The translations under genes were made by a program, and so were the position numbers. Shown in pieces: positions 6,432 through 14,828 of a DNA stretch of 60,849 nucleotides. The stretch covers positions 1 through 60,849 of the forward strand of contig CAMAWC010000011.1 of the NCBI GenBank assembly GCA_945861875.1, given 5' to 3'. Numbering within the stretch: the stretch's first letter is position 1; each line of letters begins with the position of its first letter. The notes below the pieces were generated by a model. That model did not search any database. It worked only from the letters and a program-made list of their open reading frames with translations, and was not told where the DNA came from. Origin of the DNA: Bordetella parapertussis. Lineage in GTDB: Bacteria; Pseudomonadota; Gammaproteobacteria; Burkholderiales; SG8-39.

Positions 6432-7625
6432 ATGACCGCCACCACACCGCACCGCCCTCCCGCCCCTTCGCTCACTCCCGGGCTGATGCTGCTGCTGACC
6501 CTGACCATGTTTGTGTGTTCGGGCAACGTCCACTTCCAGACGCCCATGCTCACCGCCATCGGCGCCGAATTCGGCGCCGGTGCCGCCGCAACCGGCTGGG
6601 TACCGACGCTGTCTTTTGCCGGCTTTCTGGCCGGCACGGTGTTCCTGGTGCCGCTCGGGGACCGCTTTGACAAGCGCTCGCTGTTCCTCGCGCAGTTCGC
6701 AATATTGATCGTGGCGGTTCTCGCCATGGCCGCGGCGCCCTCGCTGGCGGTGCTGGCCTTCGCGTCGTTTTTTGCCGGCATCGGCTGTTCGTCGGCAAGC
6801 CAGAACATCATCCCCATGGTCGCCGAGATGACCAGCCCGGGTGAGCGCGGCCGCATTGTCGGCACCCTGCTCACCGGCCTGTTCCTCGGCATCCTGTATG
6901 CGCGCGTCGCTGGCGGCTTTGTCGCCGCCCACCTCGGCTGGCGCTGGATGTATGTGATCAGCGCCTGCACCCTGCTCGCCCTCGCGCCGGTGCTGTACCG
7001 CCGTTTGCCGCGCTTCGCGCCGACCACGCATCTGGGTTATTTCGCGCTGCTTCACTCCATCGGTGTGTTGTTACGCCAATACGCGGACCTGCGCCGCGTC
7101 GCCATCATCCAGGCATTGCTTGGCGTCACTTATGGCAGTTTCTGGGCGACCATTGCCGCCATGCTGCTGCAATACCACCAACTCGGACCGGCGCAAGCCG
7201 GCCTGATGGGCATTCCAGGTGCCGCCGGCATCCTCATCGCGCGGCCGGCCGGCCACTGGATGGACAGGCGCGGCGTGACGCCGGTGGTGACTACCGGAAT
7301 CTGCGTGGTGATCGCCGCGTTCCTCGCCCTTGCCTTTGCCGACCACTGGGTCGCCGCTGCGGTGGCCGGGGCGATACTGCTCGATTGCGGCCTGCGTGGC
7401 GCCATGGTCGCCAACCAGACCCTGATCAACACCATCGTGCCCGATGCGCGCAGCCGTTCGAATACGATATTTTCAGGCGGGGTGTGGGGCGGCAATGCGC
7501 TGGGTGCGTTCCTGGCGAGTATCGCGCTCGCCTATTCGGGCTGGCTCGCGGTGTGCGGCATTGCCATCGGCGCGGCCGTCCTCGCGCTCGCCGTACAGTT
7601 GCGCAGTTCGGCAAAGAGCAAATAG
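6432..7625 (+). CDS. MFS transporter (DHA1-like, 12 TM)
   Basis: A 397-residue inner-membrane protein with about 12 hydrophobic segments. The conserved MFS loop 2-3 motif appears as PLGDRFDKRSL (about residues 75-85), and a GERGRIVGTLLTGLFLGILYARVAGG stretch matches the fifth helix of drug:H+ antiporter-type exporters. It is transcribed away from the AmrBA-AmrS operon, sharing a 120-bp divergent region, and meets the next gene tail to tail. The substrate is unknown; it is probably an efflux carrier for small molecules. Confidence 0.88.
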   Translation: MTATTPHRPPAPSLTPGLMLLLTLTMFVCSGNVHFQTPMLTAIGAEFGAGAAATGWVPTLSFAGFLAGTVFLVPLGDRFDKRSLFLAQFAILIVAVLAMAAAPSLAVLAFASFFAGIGCSSASQNIIPMVAEMTSPGERGRIVGTLLTGLFLGILYARVAGGFVAAHLGWRWMYVISACTLLALAPVLYRRLPRFAPTTHLGYFALLHSIGVLLRQYADLRRVAIIQALLGVTYGSFWATIAAMLLQYHQLGPAQAGLMGIPGAAGILIARPAGHWMDRRGVTPVVTTGICVVIAAFLALAFADHWVAAAVAGAILLDCGLRGAMVANQTLINTIVPDARSRSNTIFSGGVWGGNALGAFLASIALAYSGWLAVCGIAIGAAVLALAVQLRSSAKSK

Positions 7626-7649
7626 CCCGGCGGCGCCCGGCGGAACTTC

Positions 7650-8624
7650 TCAGTGCAGGTAGGGCTTGCGCAAAAAATCGGCGCGATCGCCAGAGCGCAC
7701 GGCTAGGCGCAACACGTCGCCGCCGCGCCCGATGGTTAGCGGCACCTGCACACCGGCCGGCCCGAGGCGCCAGACCTTGCGGAAAAAGTCCGCCTGTCCC
7801 TTTACCCGCTCGCCAGCCACTTCGATGATCAGGTCGCCAGGCTGCACGCGGTCGCGCTCGGCCGGCCCGCCGGTGGCGGTGGCCGTCACCAGCAGTTGCC
7901 CGCCCGACTCGGCGGCATAGAGGCCCAGCCAGGCGCGCGCGGCGCGCCGCGGCCGGCCGAACTTGACCATGTCATCGAGTATCGGGTCGAGCAGGTCTAT
8001 GGGCACGATCATATTGCGCTGTACGGTATTGTTGCCCTCCAGTTCCTGCACCAGCAGCGAACCGATGCCGCACAACAGGCCGTGCTCGTCGATCATCGCC
8101 GCACCGCCCCACTGCGGGTGGGCCGGCGACGTGAATATCGCCTCATCCAGCACATACTCCCAGGGACCGGAGAATTCGCGCTTGTCGGTGATGCGCGCCG
8201 CGAGCGCGTGCGTCCTGCCGCCGTGGCCGGCCACGACCACTTCATCACCGGGCGCGCAACTGGAGGAGGAGCCGCGTTTCATCGGCGTGACATCGATGCG
8301 CCCGAGCGGCTGCACCAGGCCAAAGCCGGTGGCCTGGTCGTAACCGAGCGGATGGCCGGCCACCACCTGGCCGCGCTGCGTCGTCAACCATACCGTGCTC
8401 GCCTCGGTGATGAGGTAACCGATGGTGAGGATCAGGCCGTCCTCGCGAATCACCACGCCGTAACCGGCGCGTTCGGTTCCGAGCACCTCGGCGGTAAAGG
8501 CGTCAGCCGGCACTTCGGCGCGCAGCAGTACCATGGCATCGAGCGCGGCGTCGAGGTCGTAGCCAAGTTCGTCGGCCTTGGGTCTCATTTCTGGTGCAAA
8601 CGCCCAGTCGCGACCGGCTGCCAT
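7650..8624 (-). CDS. HtrA-like PDZ protein with degenerate catalytic triad
   Basis: The 324-residue protein has the layout of an S1C (HtrA/DegP) protease: a chymotrypsin-like barrel (about residues 30-220) then a PDZ domain (about 230-315; GGPAERDRVQPGDLIIEVAGERV). All three catalytic positions are changed. The NNHV site reads IGYL (Y70 for His), the TDLA site reads TGFG (G100 for Asp), and the GNSGGP site reads PQWGGAA with no serine. There is no signal peptide. It is therefore probably a non-catalytic binding or scaffold protein. It lies 182 bp after the hybrid kinase gene on the same strand and may share its transcript. Confidence 0.82.
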   Translation of the reverse strand: MAAGRDWAFAPEMRPKADELGYDLDAALDAMVLLRAEVPADAFTAEVLGTERAGYGVVIREDGLILTIGYLITEASTVWLTTQRGQVVAGHPLGYDQATGFGLVQPLGRIDVTPMKRGSSSSCAPGDEVVVAGHGGRTHALAARITDKREFSGPWEYVLDEAIFTSPAHPQWGGAAMIDEHGLLCGIGSLLVQELEGNNTVQRNMIVPIDLLDPILDDMVKFGRPRRAARAWLGLYAAESGGQLLVTATATGGPAERDRVQPGDLIIEVAGERVKGQADFFRKVWRLGPAGVQVPLTIGRGGDVLRLAVRSGDRADFLRKPYLH

Positions 8625-8806
8625 CAGTGTTGTGCGGCGGTCGCGCGAGCAACGGCCGGGACATGGAAAACAGGCAGAACAGAATTGAGGCTTGGCATGC
8701 TGTCAGGGTGCCCGCAGGGCGGGACTGGAATAAGTGCCCGCGTTTTGCACGGGCTCGATGGTGCGAGGATAACGCAGAATGCCCGCGCCCCGCCAATCGC
8801 CGTCGC

Positions 8807-10666
8807 TCAGGGGGACGGGGTGTTGCGTAGCGTGAAGGCGATGCGCTCGCGCAGGGTTTCGGGAATGACCGGCTTGATCAGTAATCCGTAACCGCGGCGC
8901 AGCGCCTCTTCCATTCGATCGGGCGTGCTGCTGCCGGTGACCATGATCGCCGGTATCGCCGGATCGAGCTCGGCATGCAGCCGGGCGATGACATCGGTGC
9001 CGACGCGGCCGCCGGCAAGGCGGTAGTCGGCGATGATCACGTCGGGCAGGCGCCCCGCCTCGTGCACCCGCGCCACCACGTCCTCGCCGTCGGGCGAGGC
9101 GATGACCTGCGCGCCCCAGCTGGAAAACAGCAACTCCATGCCCTCGACGATCGCCGTTTCATCGTCGATGACAACGATGAGGCGGCCGGCAATGTCGTTG
9201 GCGGAGCGCGCCTGCTGCGCTTGCGGCGGCGCCACCGGCGCGGGCTGCGTACCGACCGGCACGTGCAGCCGGAAGCGCGTGCCGCGCCCCGGCAAGGAGG
9301 CAAGTTCTATCTCGTGGCCGAGCAAATCGCACAGACGCCTGACGATGGACAGCCCGAGGCCCAAGCCGCGCTTGCTGCTGCGCTCCGGATTGCCGACTTG
9401 GTAGAACTCGTCAAACACATGCTGGCGTTCGGCCTCGGCGATGCCGATGCCGCTGTCGATTATTTCGAACACGACATGGTCGCCGCGGCGGCGGCAGCCC
9501 ACCACCACCCCGCCGCGCTCGGTATAGCGCAGGGCATTGCCTACCAGGTTGCGCAGGATGCGCTCGAGCAGCACCGCATCGGTGCGCACATAGCCGGCGC
9601 AATGGCGCACCGACAAGCGCAGGCGCTTTTCGGCCGCTTCGGGAATGAAATCATGGCGCAGCCGCGCCAGCACCCGTTCGACCGGCACGTCGTCGATGTT
9701 CGGCTGGACCACGCCGGCGTCGATCTTGGAGATGTCGAGGATTTCGTTGAACAATTGCTCCAGCGCCTCGGCCGAGGCGTTGACGCTGGCCACCATGTGC
9801 ACCGCCTCGGGGTCGCGCACCTTGGCGGCAAGCGCGGCGGCGAACAGGCCCAGCGCATGCAACGGCTGGCGCAGGTCGTGGCTGGCCGCGGCAAAAAAGC
9901 GGTTTTTCGAACGACTCGCCACCGCGGCCGCTTCGCGCGCCTTGGCAAGGTCGAGGTTTTGCTGGCGCAGGCGTTCGGCCAGCGCCTCGTTCTGGAAGCG
10001 GTTGCGCAAGGACCCGATCAACAGCCGCGTGTGGTTGCGACCGAAGGAGATGACCGCCAGCGTGACGGTGAAGGCCACCACCCCGAGCAGGCCGTGCAGC
10101 AGGTCGTCCTCGAGAAAGTTGCGCAGCACAAAGGGCAGCAGGGCCGGCAGCACGAACACATAAAAAGACCAGGTGTGCGAGGCGATCAGCGGTACCGCCC
10201 CCGCGGTGATGCCGAACACCAGCACCATCAGCACCGCCTGGTGCAATGGCGAGGTGCTGGCAAAAAACAGGAAGGCGCTGACACCCCAGAGCGAGCCGGA
10301 GATACCCGAGCCGACGGCCCAATAAGTCGACCAGCGGCGCACGGCGGCGTCGTGCAAGCCGTGCGATTGCGCCGGCCCGTGCGCCTCCCCGATTGACGCC
10401 AAGCGGCGAAAACGCACATACAGGATGGCGCGCCAGCTCTGGTTGGCGAGAATCGCGGCACACCAGAGCAGGATGTGCAGGTGCGTGGACACCGGCCACA
10501 TCGCCGCGGCAAGGATGAGCATGCCGACGAGCGTGCCGGCGATCGAGGTAGGCAGTTGCTGGTAGAGCAGTGCGACCTGCTCGCGCCGCACCATCAGCGT
10601 CAGCGTCTGCTCGGGCAGCAGGGCGTCGGTATTTGCGGCGGCGCTGTCGCCGGCGGGGGTGGCCAA
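8807..10666 (-). CDS. Membrane hybrid sensor histidine kinase/response regulator
   Basis: A 619-residue sensor. Residues about 30-200 hold five to six hydrophobic segments with no large periplasmic domain. A short coiled coil leads to the HisKA domain with phospho-acceptor H263 (AAASHDLRQPLHALGLF), then an HATPase_c domain with N box (LRNLVGNALRYTERGG), G1 (DSGIGI) and G2 (RGLGLGLSIVRRL). A C-terminal receiver carries D547 (VIIADYRLAGG). The H-box type is common in betaproteobacterial kinases. It is the last gene of a minus-strand block that starts with a LuxR-type response regulator, a likely partner. The stimulus is unknown. Confidence 0.93.
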   Translation of the reverse strand: MATPAGDSAAANTDALLPEQTLTLMVRREQVALLYQQLPTSIAGTLVGMLILAAAMWPVSTHLHILLWCAAILANQSWRAILYVRFRRLASIGEAHGPAQSHGLHDAAVRRWSTYWAVGSGISGSLWGVSAFLFFASTSPLHQAVLMVLVFGITAGAVPLIASHTWSFYVFVLPALLPFVLRNFLEDDLLHGLLGVVAFTVTLAVISFGRNHTRLLIGSLRNRFQNEALAERLRQQNLDLAKAREAAAVASRSKNRFFAAASHDLRQPLHALGLFAAALAAKVRDPEAVHMVASVNASAEALEQLFNEILDISKIDAGVVQPNIDDVPVERVLARLRHDFIPEAAEKRLRLSVRHCAGYVRTDAVLLERILRNLVGNALRYTERGGVVVGCRRRGDHVVFEIIDSGIGIAEAERQHVFDEFYQVGNPERSSKRGLGLGLSIVRRLCDLLGHEIELASLPGRGTRFRLHVPVGTQPAPVAPPQAQQARSANDIAGRLIVVIDDETAIVEGMELLFSSWGAQVIASPDGEDVVARVHEAGRLPDVIIADYRLAGGRVGTDVIARLHAELDPAIPAIMVTGSSTPDRMEEALRRGYGLLIKPVIPETLRERIAFTLRNTPSP

Positions 10667-10707
10667 GTCCTAGCGCTCCGCCACGATCGCGGTCCGCTCA
10701 GCGCCCA

Positions 10708-11898
10708 TCAGGCCATCTGGTCAAAGGCCGGACGGTGCGAAAGACCAATGCCGGTTTGTGCAAACGCCAGGGTCTGTTGCAGGTAGCGGGCGAGTTTCTC
10801 GCCGGGTGAGCCCTTGAAATAGCCGCAATGCCAGAGGTTTTCCTCGACACGAAAGGCCCGGCCGATGGCAGTGGCCGACTCGACACTGACCACCAGGTCG
10901 TTGCTCTCGGTGCGACCGTGGGCGGCCACAGCGCGCCTTGCCGGCACGGCATCGGAAAACAACGGGTCGGACAGCAGCACAAAGGCTTTTTGCACCAGGT
11001 TGAGGATATAGCGCGATGCTACATCAAGCTTCTGCGGGTTGCGGCGCAAATCATAGGTGCTGCCAAAGGTCCAGAAACGCGCGCAATGCGGCTCGGGCGA
11101 GATCTGGCTGAAAAAAGCCGAGCTCTCGCGCACATCCTCGATGCCCGGCGGCCACTTGAGGATGCTCGGCCCCTGGCCGCGCACCGTCACGCCGCCCGAC
11201 CTGCGCCCCGAGATCATGCGCCGCAAGGCCAGCGTGGACGAGCCCGAACCGAGACCCATCAGCACACCGGCACGGCGCAAGGCATGGAAGTTGCGCCGCA
11301 GCGTGCGCAACGGCCCGCGCCGGCGCAAGTCATGGACAAAGCGCATCACGCTGAACCCGGCGATGCCCGCCCAGCGAATCAACCGGTCGACCATGAAGGT
11401 CACTTCACTCTCGAAAAACGGCGTGCCACGGTGCGGGCTGCCGTAGGTAAACACCTCCAGCCGGTCGCGGCCCCAGTGCCCGCGCTCGATCAACAGGTCG
11501 GAAGCCAGGCGCGCCACCAAGCCACCGCGCGAATGCGCGATGAACAGCAACTCGGGCTGCGCCGCGCCCGCGCCCTGTTGCGCCAGCTTTTGCGTCACCA
11601 GATCGCACAACCGTTCGGCGTTGACGCGAATCCCCTGGTAGGTGTCGTGCTCAAAGCGCAACAGGCTTACCAGCGGCGGCGCGTCACCGAGCTCGACGAG
11701 GCTCGCCTCTATGCGCGGGAACAGGTCGGCGAAGGCGTCAAAGCAGCAGGACAGCCCGCCGTGCACGAAAACAATATGCAGCGGTTTGTCAGAGACGGGG
11801 GACAACGCGTTGAGTTCGCCAAACAAGACCGCTGCGGCGCCGCGCTGCAGGTTGCGCGCCGTGCGGCGCACCGCAAACAAGGGATCTCGGTTGAGCAT
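10708..11898 (-). CDS. Alpha/beta hydrolase, lipase/esterase-like
   Basis: The 396-residue protein has an alpha/beta-hydrolase core: an oxyanion strand HIVFVHGG (residues 41-48), then the nucleophile elbow AHSRGG with S123, followed by VARLASDLLIE and a VFTYGSPHRGTPFFE segment like those of PGAP1/triacylglycerol-lipase-type enzymes. There is no signal peptide. The ATG at 11898 is chosen because the longer open frame would overlap the upstream radical SAM gene extensively. It lies 40 bp after that gene and 41 bp before the hybrid kinase, so an operon is likely. The substrate is unknown; the lipase-like elements suggest an ester, possibly a lipid. Confidence 0.8.
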   Translation of the reverse strand: MLNRDPLFAVRRTARNLQRGAAAVLFGELNALSPVSDKPLHIVFVHGGLSCCFDAFADLFPRIEASLVELGDAPPLVSLLRFEHDTYQGIRVNAERLCDLVTQKLAQQGAGAAQPELLFIAHSRGGLVARLASDLLIERGHWGRDRLEVFTYGSPHRGTPFFESEVTFMVDRLIRWAGIAGFSVMRFVHDLRRRGPLRTLRRNFHALRRAGVLMGLGSGSSTLALRRMISGRRSGGVTVRGQGPSILKWPPGIEDVRESSAFFSQISPEPHCARFWTFGSTYDLRRNPQKLDVASRYILNLVQKAFVLLSDPLFSDAVPARRAVAAHGRTESNDLVVSVESATAIGRAFRVEENLWHCGYFKGSPGEKLARYLQQTLAFAQTGIGLSHRPAFDQMA

Positions 11899-11938
11899 GC
11901 TCTGGCCCGGGCGGCGCGTTGATGATAAATGGAGCGGC

Positions 11939-13588
11939 CTAGCCGCCCACCGCCTCAAGGCCGCGCTCGCCGGCCATTTCGGGCGGCATGGCCGGAACGC
12001 GCGGATGCTTCTCGGGGGCGGAGGCGGCGGCCGCAAACCTCGGCATGGCCATCACCTGCACCCCTTCGTTGATGCGGCCCTTGGCGCGATAGAGCGCCTT
12101 GGCGCCAAGCCACATCGGCAACACCCGCCCTTGCTCGTCGCTCACGCGCCACGGCTCAAGGATGCGGGCGCGTTCCCCAAGCGAATCAAAATCAGCATCG
12201 ATGAAGGGCACGGCGTGGGTCTCGGGCGGTTCGATGTCGGTACCGGCGATGAAATTGCGCGCGGCGTTAAGCCTGCCGTCGGCAAACAGCAATTCGTAGA
12301 GGTTGAACAGCAGCGGCGCGGCGCGCCCCCTGAAGGCCAGCCGCGGCAGGTCGGCAAGAAATTTGCCCAGCCTGGCGCGGCGCGAGTAGATTTTTTTCGA
12401 AACACGCTTGTAGGCCGCGACAAACGCCTCGGGCGTGGCATGGCGCGGCGGCACCGCCAGCGTATAGCCGTTCAGGTCGCGCAGCAGGGTGTTGGGCATC
12501 AGCGCGCCCCCGCCTGCCGCGGCAAGACGGGCAAAATGCGGCGTGCCGGGGAACGGTGTCTCAAAGCAAATGTAGGTGGGCACATGCAGGCCGACCGCGC
12601 GCAACTGCGCCGGAATCGACTCGATGTACTCGAGGCTGTCACCCAAGGGGCTGAGCATCAGCCCGGCCATGACAAGGATGCCGTTGTCGTGGCACAACCT
12701 GATCGCCGCCTGGGTTTCGGCCAGCACGTTCTGGTGCTTGCCCATTTCACGGATGGTGTCGCGGTTGAAGCTCTCCAGCCCGACAAAGACACAGCGGCAG
12801 CCGCCCGCCGCCAGGGCCTTGACGTTCTGCTCGTCACAAATCACGTTAAAGGTGACGCAGGCGCCCCAGCGGATACCAAGGGGCGCGAGCGCGGCGCAGA
12901 TCGCACGCATGTGCGCCGGGTTGCCGCCGAGGTTGTTGTCGTAAAAAATGGCGACATGACGGCGCAGCCACGAGGCAAGACCTGCCAGGGCGCGCTGGCC
13001 GGCGGTGAGTTCCTTCGCGATGGCCGCCGCCGGACGGGTATGAAAACGCGTGCCGATGCCGGTAAGGGCGCAAAACTCGCAGGTGAAGGGACAGCCGCGC
13101 GTCGCCTCTATGGCGAGCGGCAATACCTGCTGGCGGGCGGCGAGGTCGAGGCGCGGGTGGGGCAGGCGCTGCGCGTCAAAAGGCGTGGCGACGTATCGGT
13201 CCTGTAGTACGCCGGCTTCGAAGTCGGCAACGATCTGCGCCACCAGCCCCTCCGGGTCGCCAACGGCGATAACGTCGAAATACGGCGCGCACAGTGCGGC
13301 ATAGGTGCTGGCCATGGTGCCGCCGAGCACGGTTTTGGCCCCGCGCCGGCGCCAGTAATGGGAAATCTGGCGCGCGCGGTCAAAGTCCGAGTGCAGACAG
13401 GAAATGAACAGCAGGTCGTAGCGGCGGCTCCAGTCCGGGTCGTCCCAGGCATCGTTGATGACATCGACCTCGGCGTGCGCAGGGAGCAAGGCGGCGATGA
13501 GCGGCCCGATTTGCGGCTGCAACACACCGCGGTGGTGTGCGCCACGACGGTGATAGTCGGTAAAAACCGAAATGATGCCGATTTTCAT
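11939..13588 (-). CDS. B12-binding-type radical SAM protein
   Basis: A 549-residue protein with an N-terminal Rossmann-like domain of the cobalamin-binding type (residues 1-125) that lacks the classical DxHxxG motif, as many B12-radical SAM enzymes do. The radical SAM domain follows, with C166-x3-C170-x2-C173 (RGCPFTCEFC) and the IFYDNNLGGN and FVGLESFNRDTIREMGK strands. The last 150 residues form a helical extension. Relatives methylate or rearrange lipids and other natural products, for example hopanoid methylases. Its neighbours, a lipase-like hydrolase and a two-component system, suggest regulated modification of a membrane or secreted metabolite; that is inference. Confidence 0.88.
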   Translation of the reverse strand: MKIGIISVFTDYHRRGAHHRGVLQPQIGPLIAALLPAHAEVDVINDAWDDPDWSRRYDLLFISCLHSDFDRARQISHYWRRRGAKTVLGGTMASTYAALCAPYFDVIAVGDPEGLVAQIVADFEAGVLQDRYVATPFDAQRLPHPRLDLAARQQVLPLAIEATRGCPFTCEFCALTGIGTRFHTRPAAAIAKELTAGQRALAGLASWLRRHVAIFYDNNLGGNPAHMRAICAALAPLGIRWGACVTFNVICDEQNVKALAAGGCRCVFVGLESFNRDTIREMGKHQNVLAETQAAIRLCHDNGILVMAGLMLSPLGDSLEYIESIPAQLRAVGLHVPTYICFETPFPGTPHFARLAAAGGGALMPNTLLRDLNGYTLAVPPRHATPEAFVAAYKRVSKKIYSRRARLGKFLADLPRLAFRGRAAPLLFNLYELLFADGRLNAARNFIAGTDIEPPETHAVPFIDADFDSLGERARILEPWRVSDEQGRVLPMWLGAKALYRAKGRINEGVQVMAMPRFAAAASAPEKHPRVPAMPPEMAGERGLEAVGG

Positions 13589-13646
13589 GCGTCAGGACCG
13601 CCGTCAAGTGGGCGTTCGGGGGGGGCGCGACATGCCCGGCGCCCCG

Positions 13647-14330
13647 TTAGTGGACAGAGGGTGCGTCCGAGGCCAGCCGGGGCAACCTCAGCCCGAGCGT
13701 GCTCAAGGCAAACACCGCCTGTGTACGGTTGGCGACTTTCAGCGTTTTCAGAATGGCGGCAACATGAATTTTCACCGTGCCCTCGGCGAGGTTGAGTTCA
13801 CGGCCGATCATCTTGTTGGGCTTGCCCTGCACCAACAGCGCGAGCACCTGGCCCTGGCGCTCCGACAGGCCGATATCCCGCAGCCCCTGCGGCCGGCCCG
13901 CGGGAGTAGCCCTTTGCGCCGCCGCCCCGGCATGCTCGAGCAGCGCGTCCTCCGGCAGGTAGATGCCGCCGCTGATCACCCGCCGCAGCGAATTGACCAG
14001 CAGGTCGCGCGACGAGGTTTTCGGGATAAAGCCCATGGCGCCGGCGTCGATGGCGCGGGTGACAATGCCCGGCTGCTCCGAGGCCGACAACACCACCACC
14101 GGCAAATGCGGGTGGTTTTCGCGCAGCATCGGCAGAGCATCAAGGCCGCTCTCGCCGGGCAGCCCGAGGTCAAGCAGCATCAGCCGCAGGTCCGGGTGCG
14201 CGGCCACGGCGAGCAAGGCCTCCTGCAGCGACTCGGCCTCGATCAGCTCTATGCTCGGGTCAAGGTCGCGCAGCACGCCCTTGAGCGCCTCGCGTATCAG
14301 CGGATGGTCGTCGACGACAAGAATTTTCAT
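13647..14330 (-). CDS. LuxR-family (NarL-type) response regulator
   Basis: A 227-residue regulator: receiver domain (residues 1-118) with acidic pocket VDDHP, phospho-acceptor D54 (LMLLDLGLPG) and K at IPKTSS, then a LuxR helix-turn-helix (about 160-215; LSERQGQVLALLVQGKPNKMIGRELNLAEGTVKIHV). The ATG at 14330 is selected because the receiver begins there (MKILVVDDHP) and AGGAG is found upstream. It heads the block of radical SAM protein, hydrolase and hybrid kinase, all on the same strand with 40-60 bp gaps, and probably controls it or a distant target. Confidence 0.94.
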   Translation of the reverse strand: MKILVVDDHPLIREALKGVLRDLDPSIELIEAESLQEALLAVAAHPDLRLMLLDLGLPGESGLDALPMLRENHPHLPVVVLSASEQPGIVTRAIDAGAMGFIPKTSSRDLLVNSLRRVISGGIYLPEDALLEHAGAAAQRATPAGRPQGLRDIGLSERQGQVLALLVQGKPNKMIGRELNLAEGTVKIHVAAILKTLKVANRTQAVFALSTLGLRLPRLASDAPSVH

Positions 14331-14828
14331 CGCAAGCACGCTCCTTGCGGCCCGCGCGGCAGGCACGTCTGGCGCCACGGCACTGCGCGTTGCGCTGGGG
14401 CTGGCGAAAAAACCGGGCAGGCGTTCATGGGAACATTGATTCAGCGCACAAAAGGGTCGTTAAGTCTACCGCGCCCTTATGCCATGAGCATTAGTCCTTT
14501 TGGCCTAGTCGCGAACTCGACAAGTCAATTTTGCAGCTGTCGGCGGCGCCACAGAGGCATGGCAAGGCGCTGAAACTGCGCAAAAAAACCGCCGCCCCGC
14601 CTGTCGTACGGGGACAAGGCTGGATCGGGCGCCCCCCTGACCATCCCGGTTTTTCTCCCGCATTTCAATAAGCCATTTACCCTATTGACCTGGCCGGCGC
14701 CAAGGTCTTCCGGCGGCCCGGCTGCGACGAAAAAGGCTTTACCGGCTTTACCGTTAAAATGCGCCCAGCCCCGTGGCCTGCCGCTTTGCAACCCAATCCC
14801 CCCCCGCCAACCGACCCGAAACCCATCC
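14331..14828. other. Long divergent intergenic region
   Basis: These 498 bp separate the response regulator (leftward) from the molybdenum hydroxylase subunit (rightward). No convincing gene or RNA is seen. It is more AT-rich around 14440-14530 than its surroundings and must hold both divergent promoters; possible -35-like TTGACC and AT-rich TTTACCGTTAAAAT stretches occur at about 14693 and 14746, but no pair is well spaced. Confidence 0.4.

Noticed and set aside
8975-10396. 473-codon open frame on the plus strand across the hybrid kinase
   Set aside because: Low-complexity Ala/Arg/Gly-rich translation without domains, opposite a gene with full kinase motifs.
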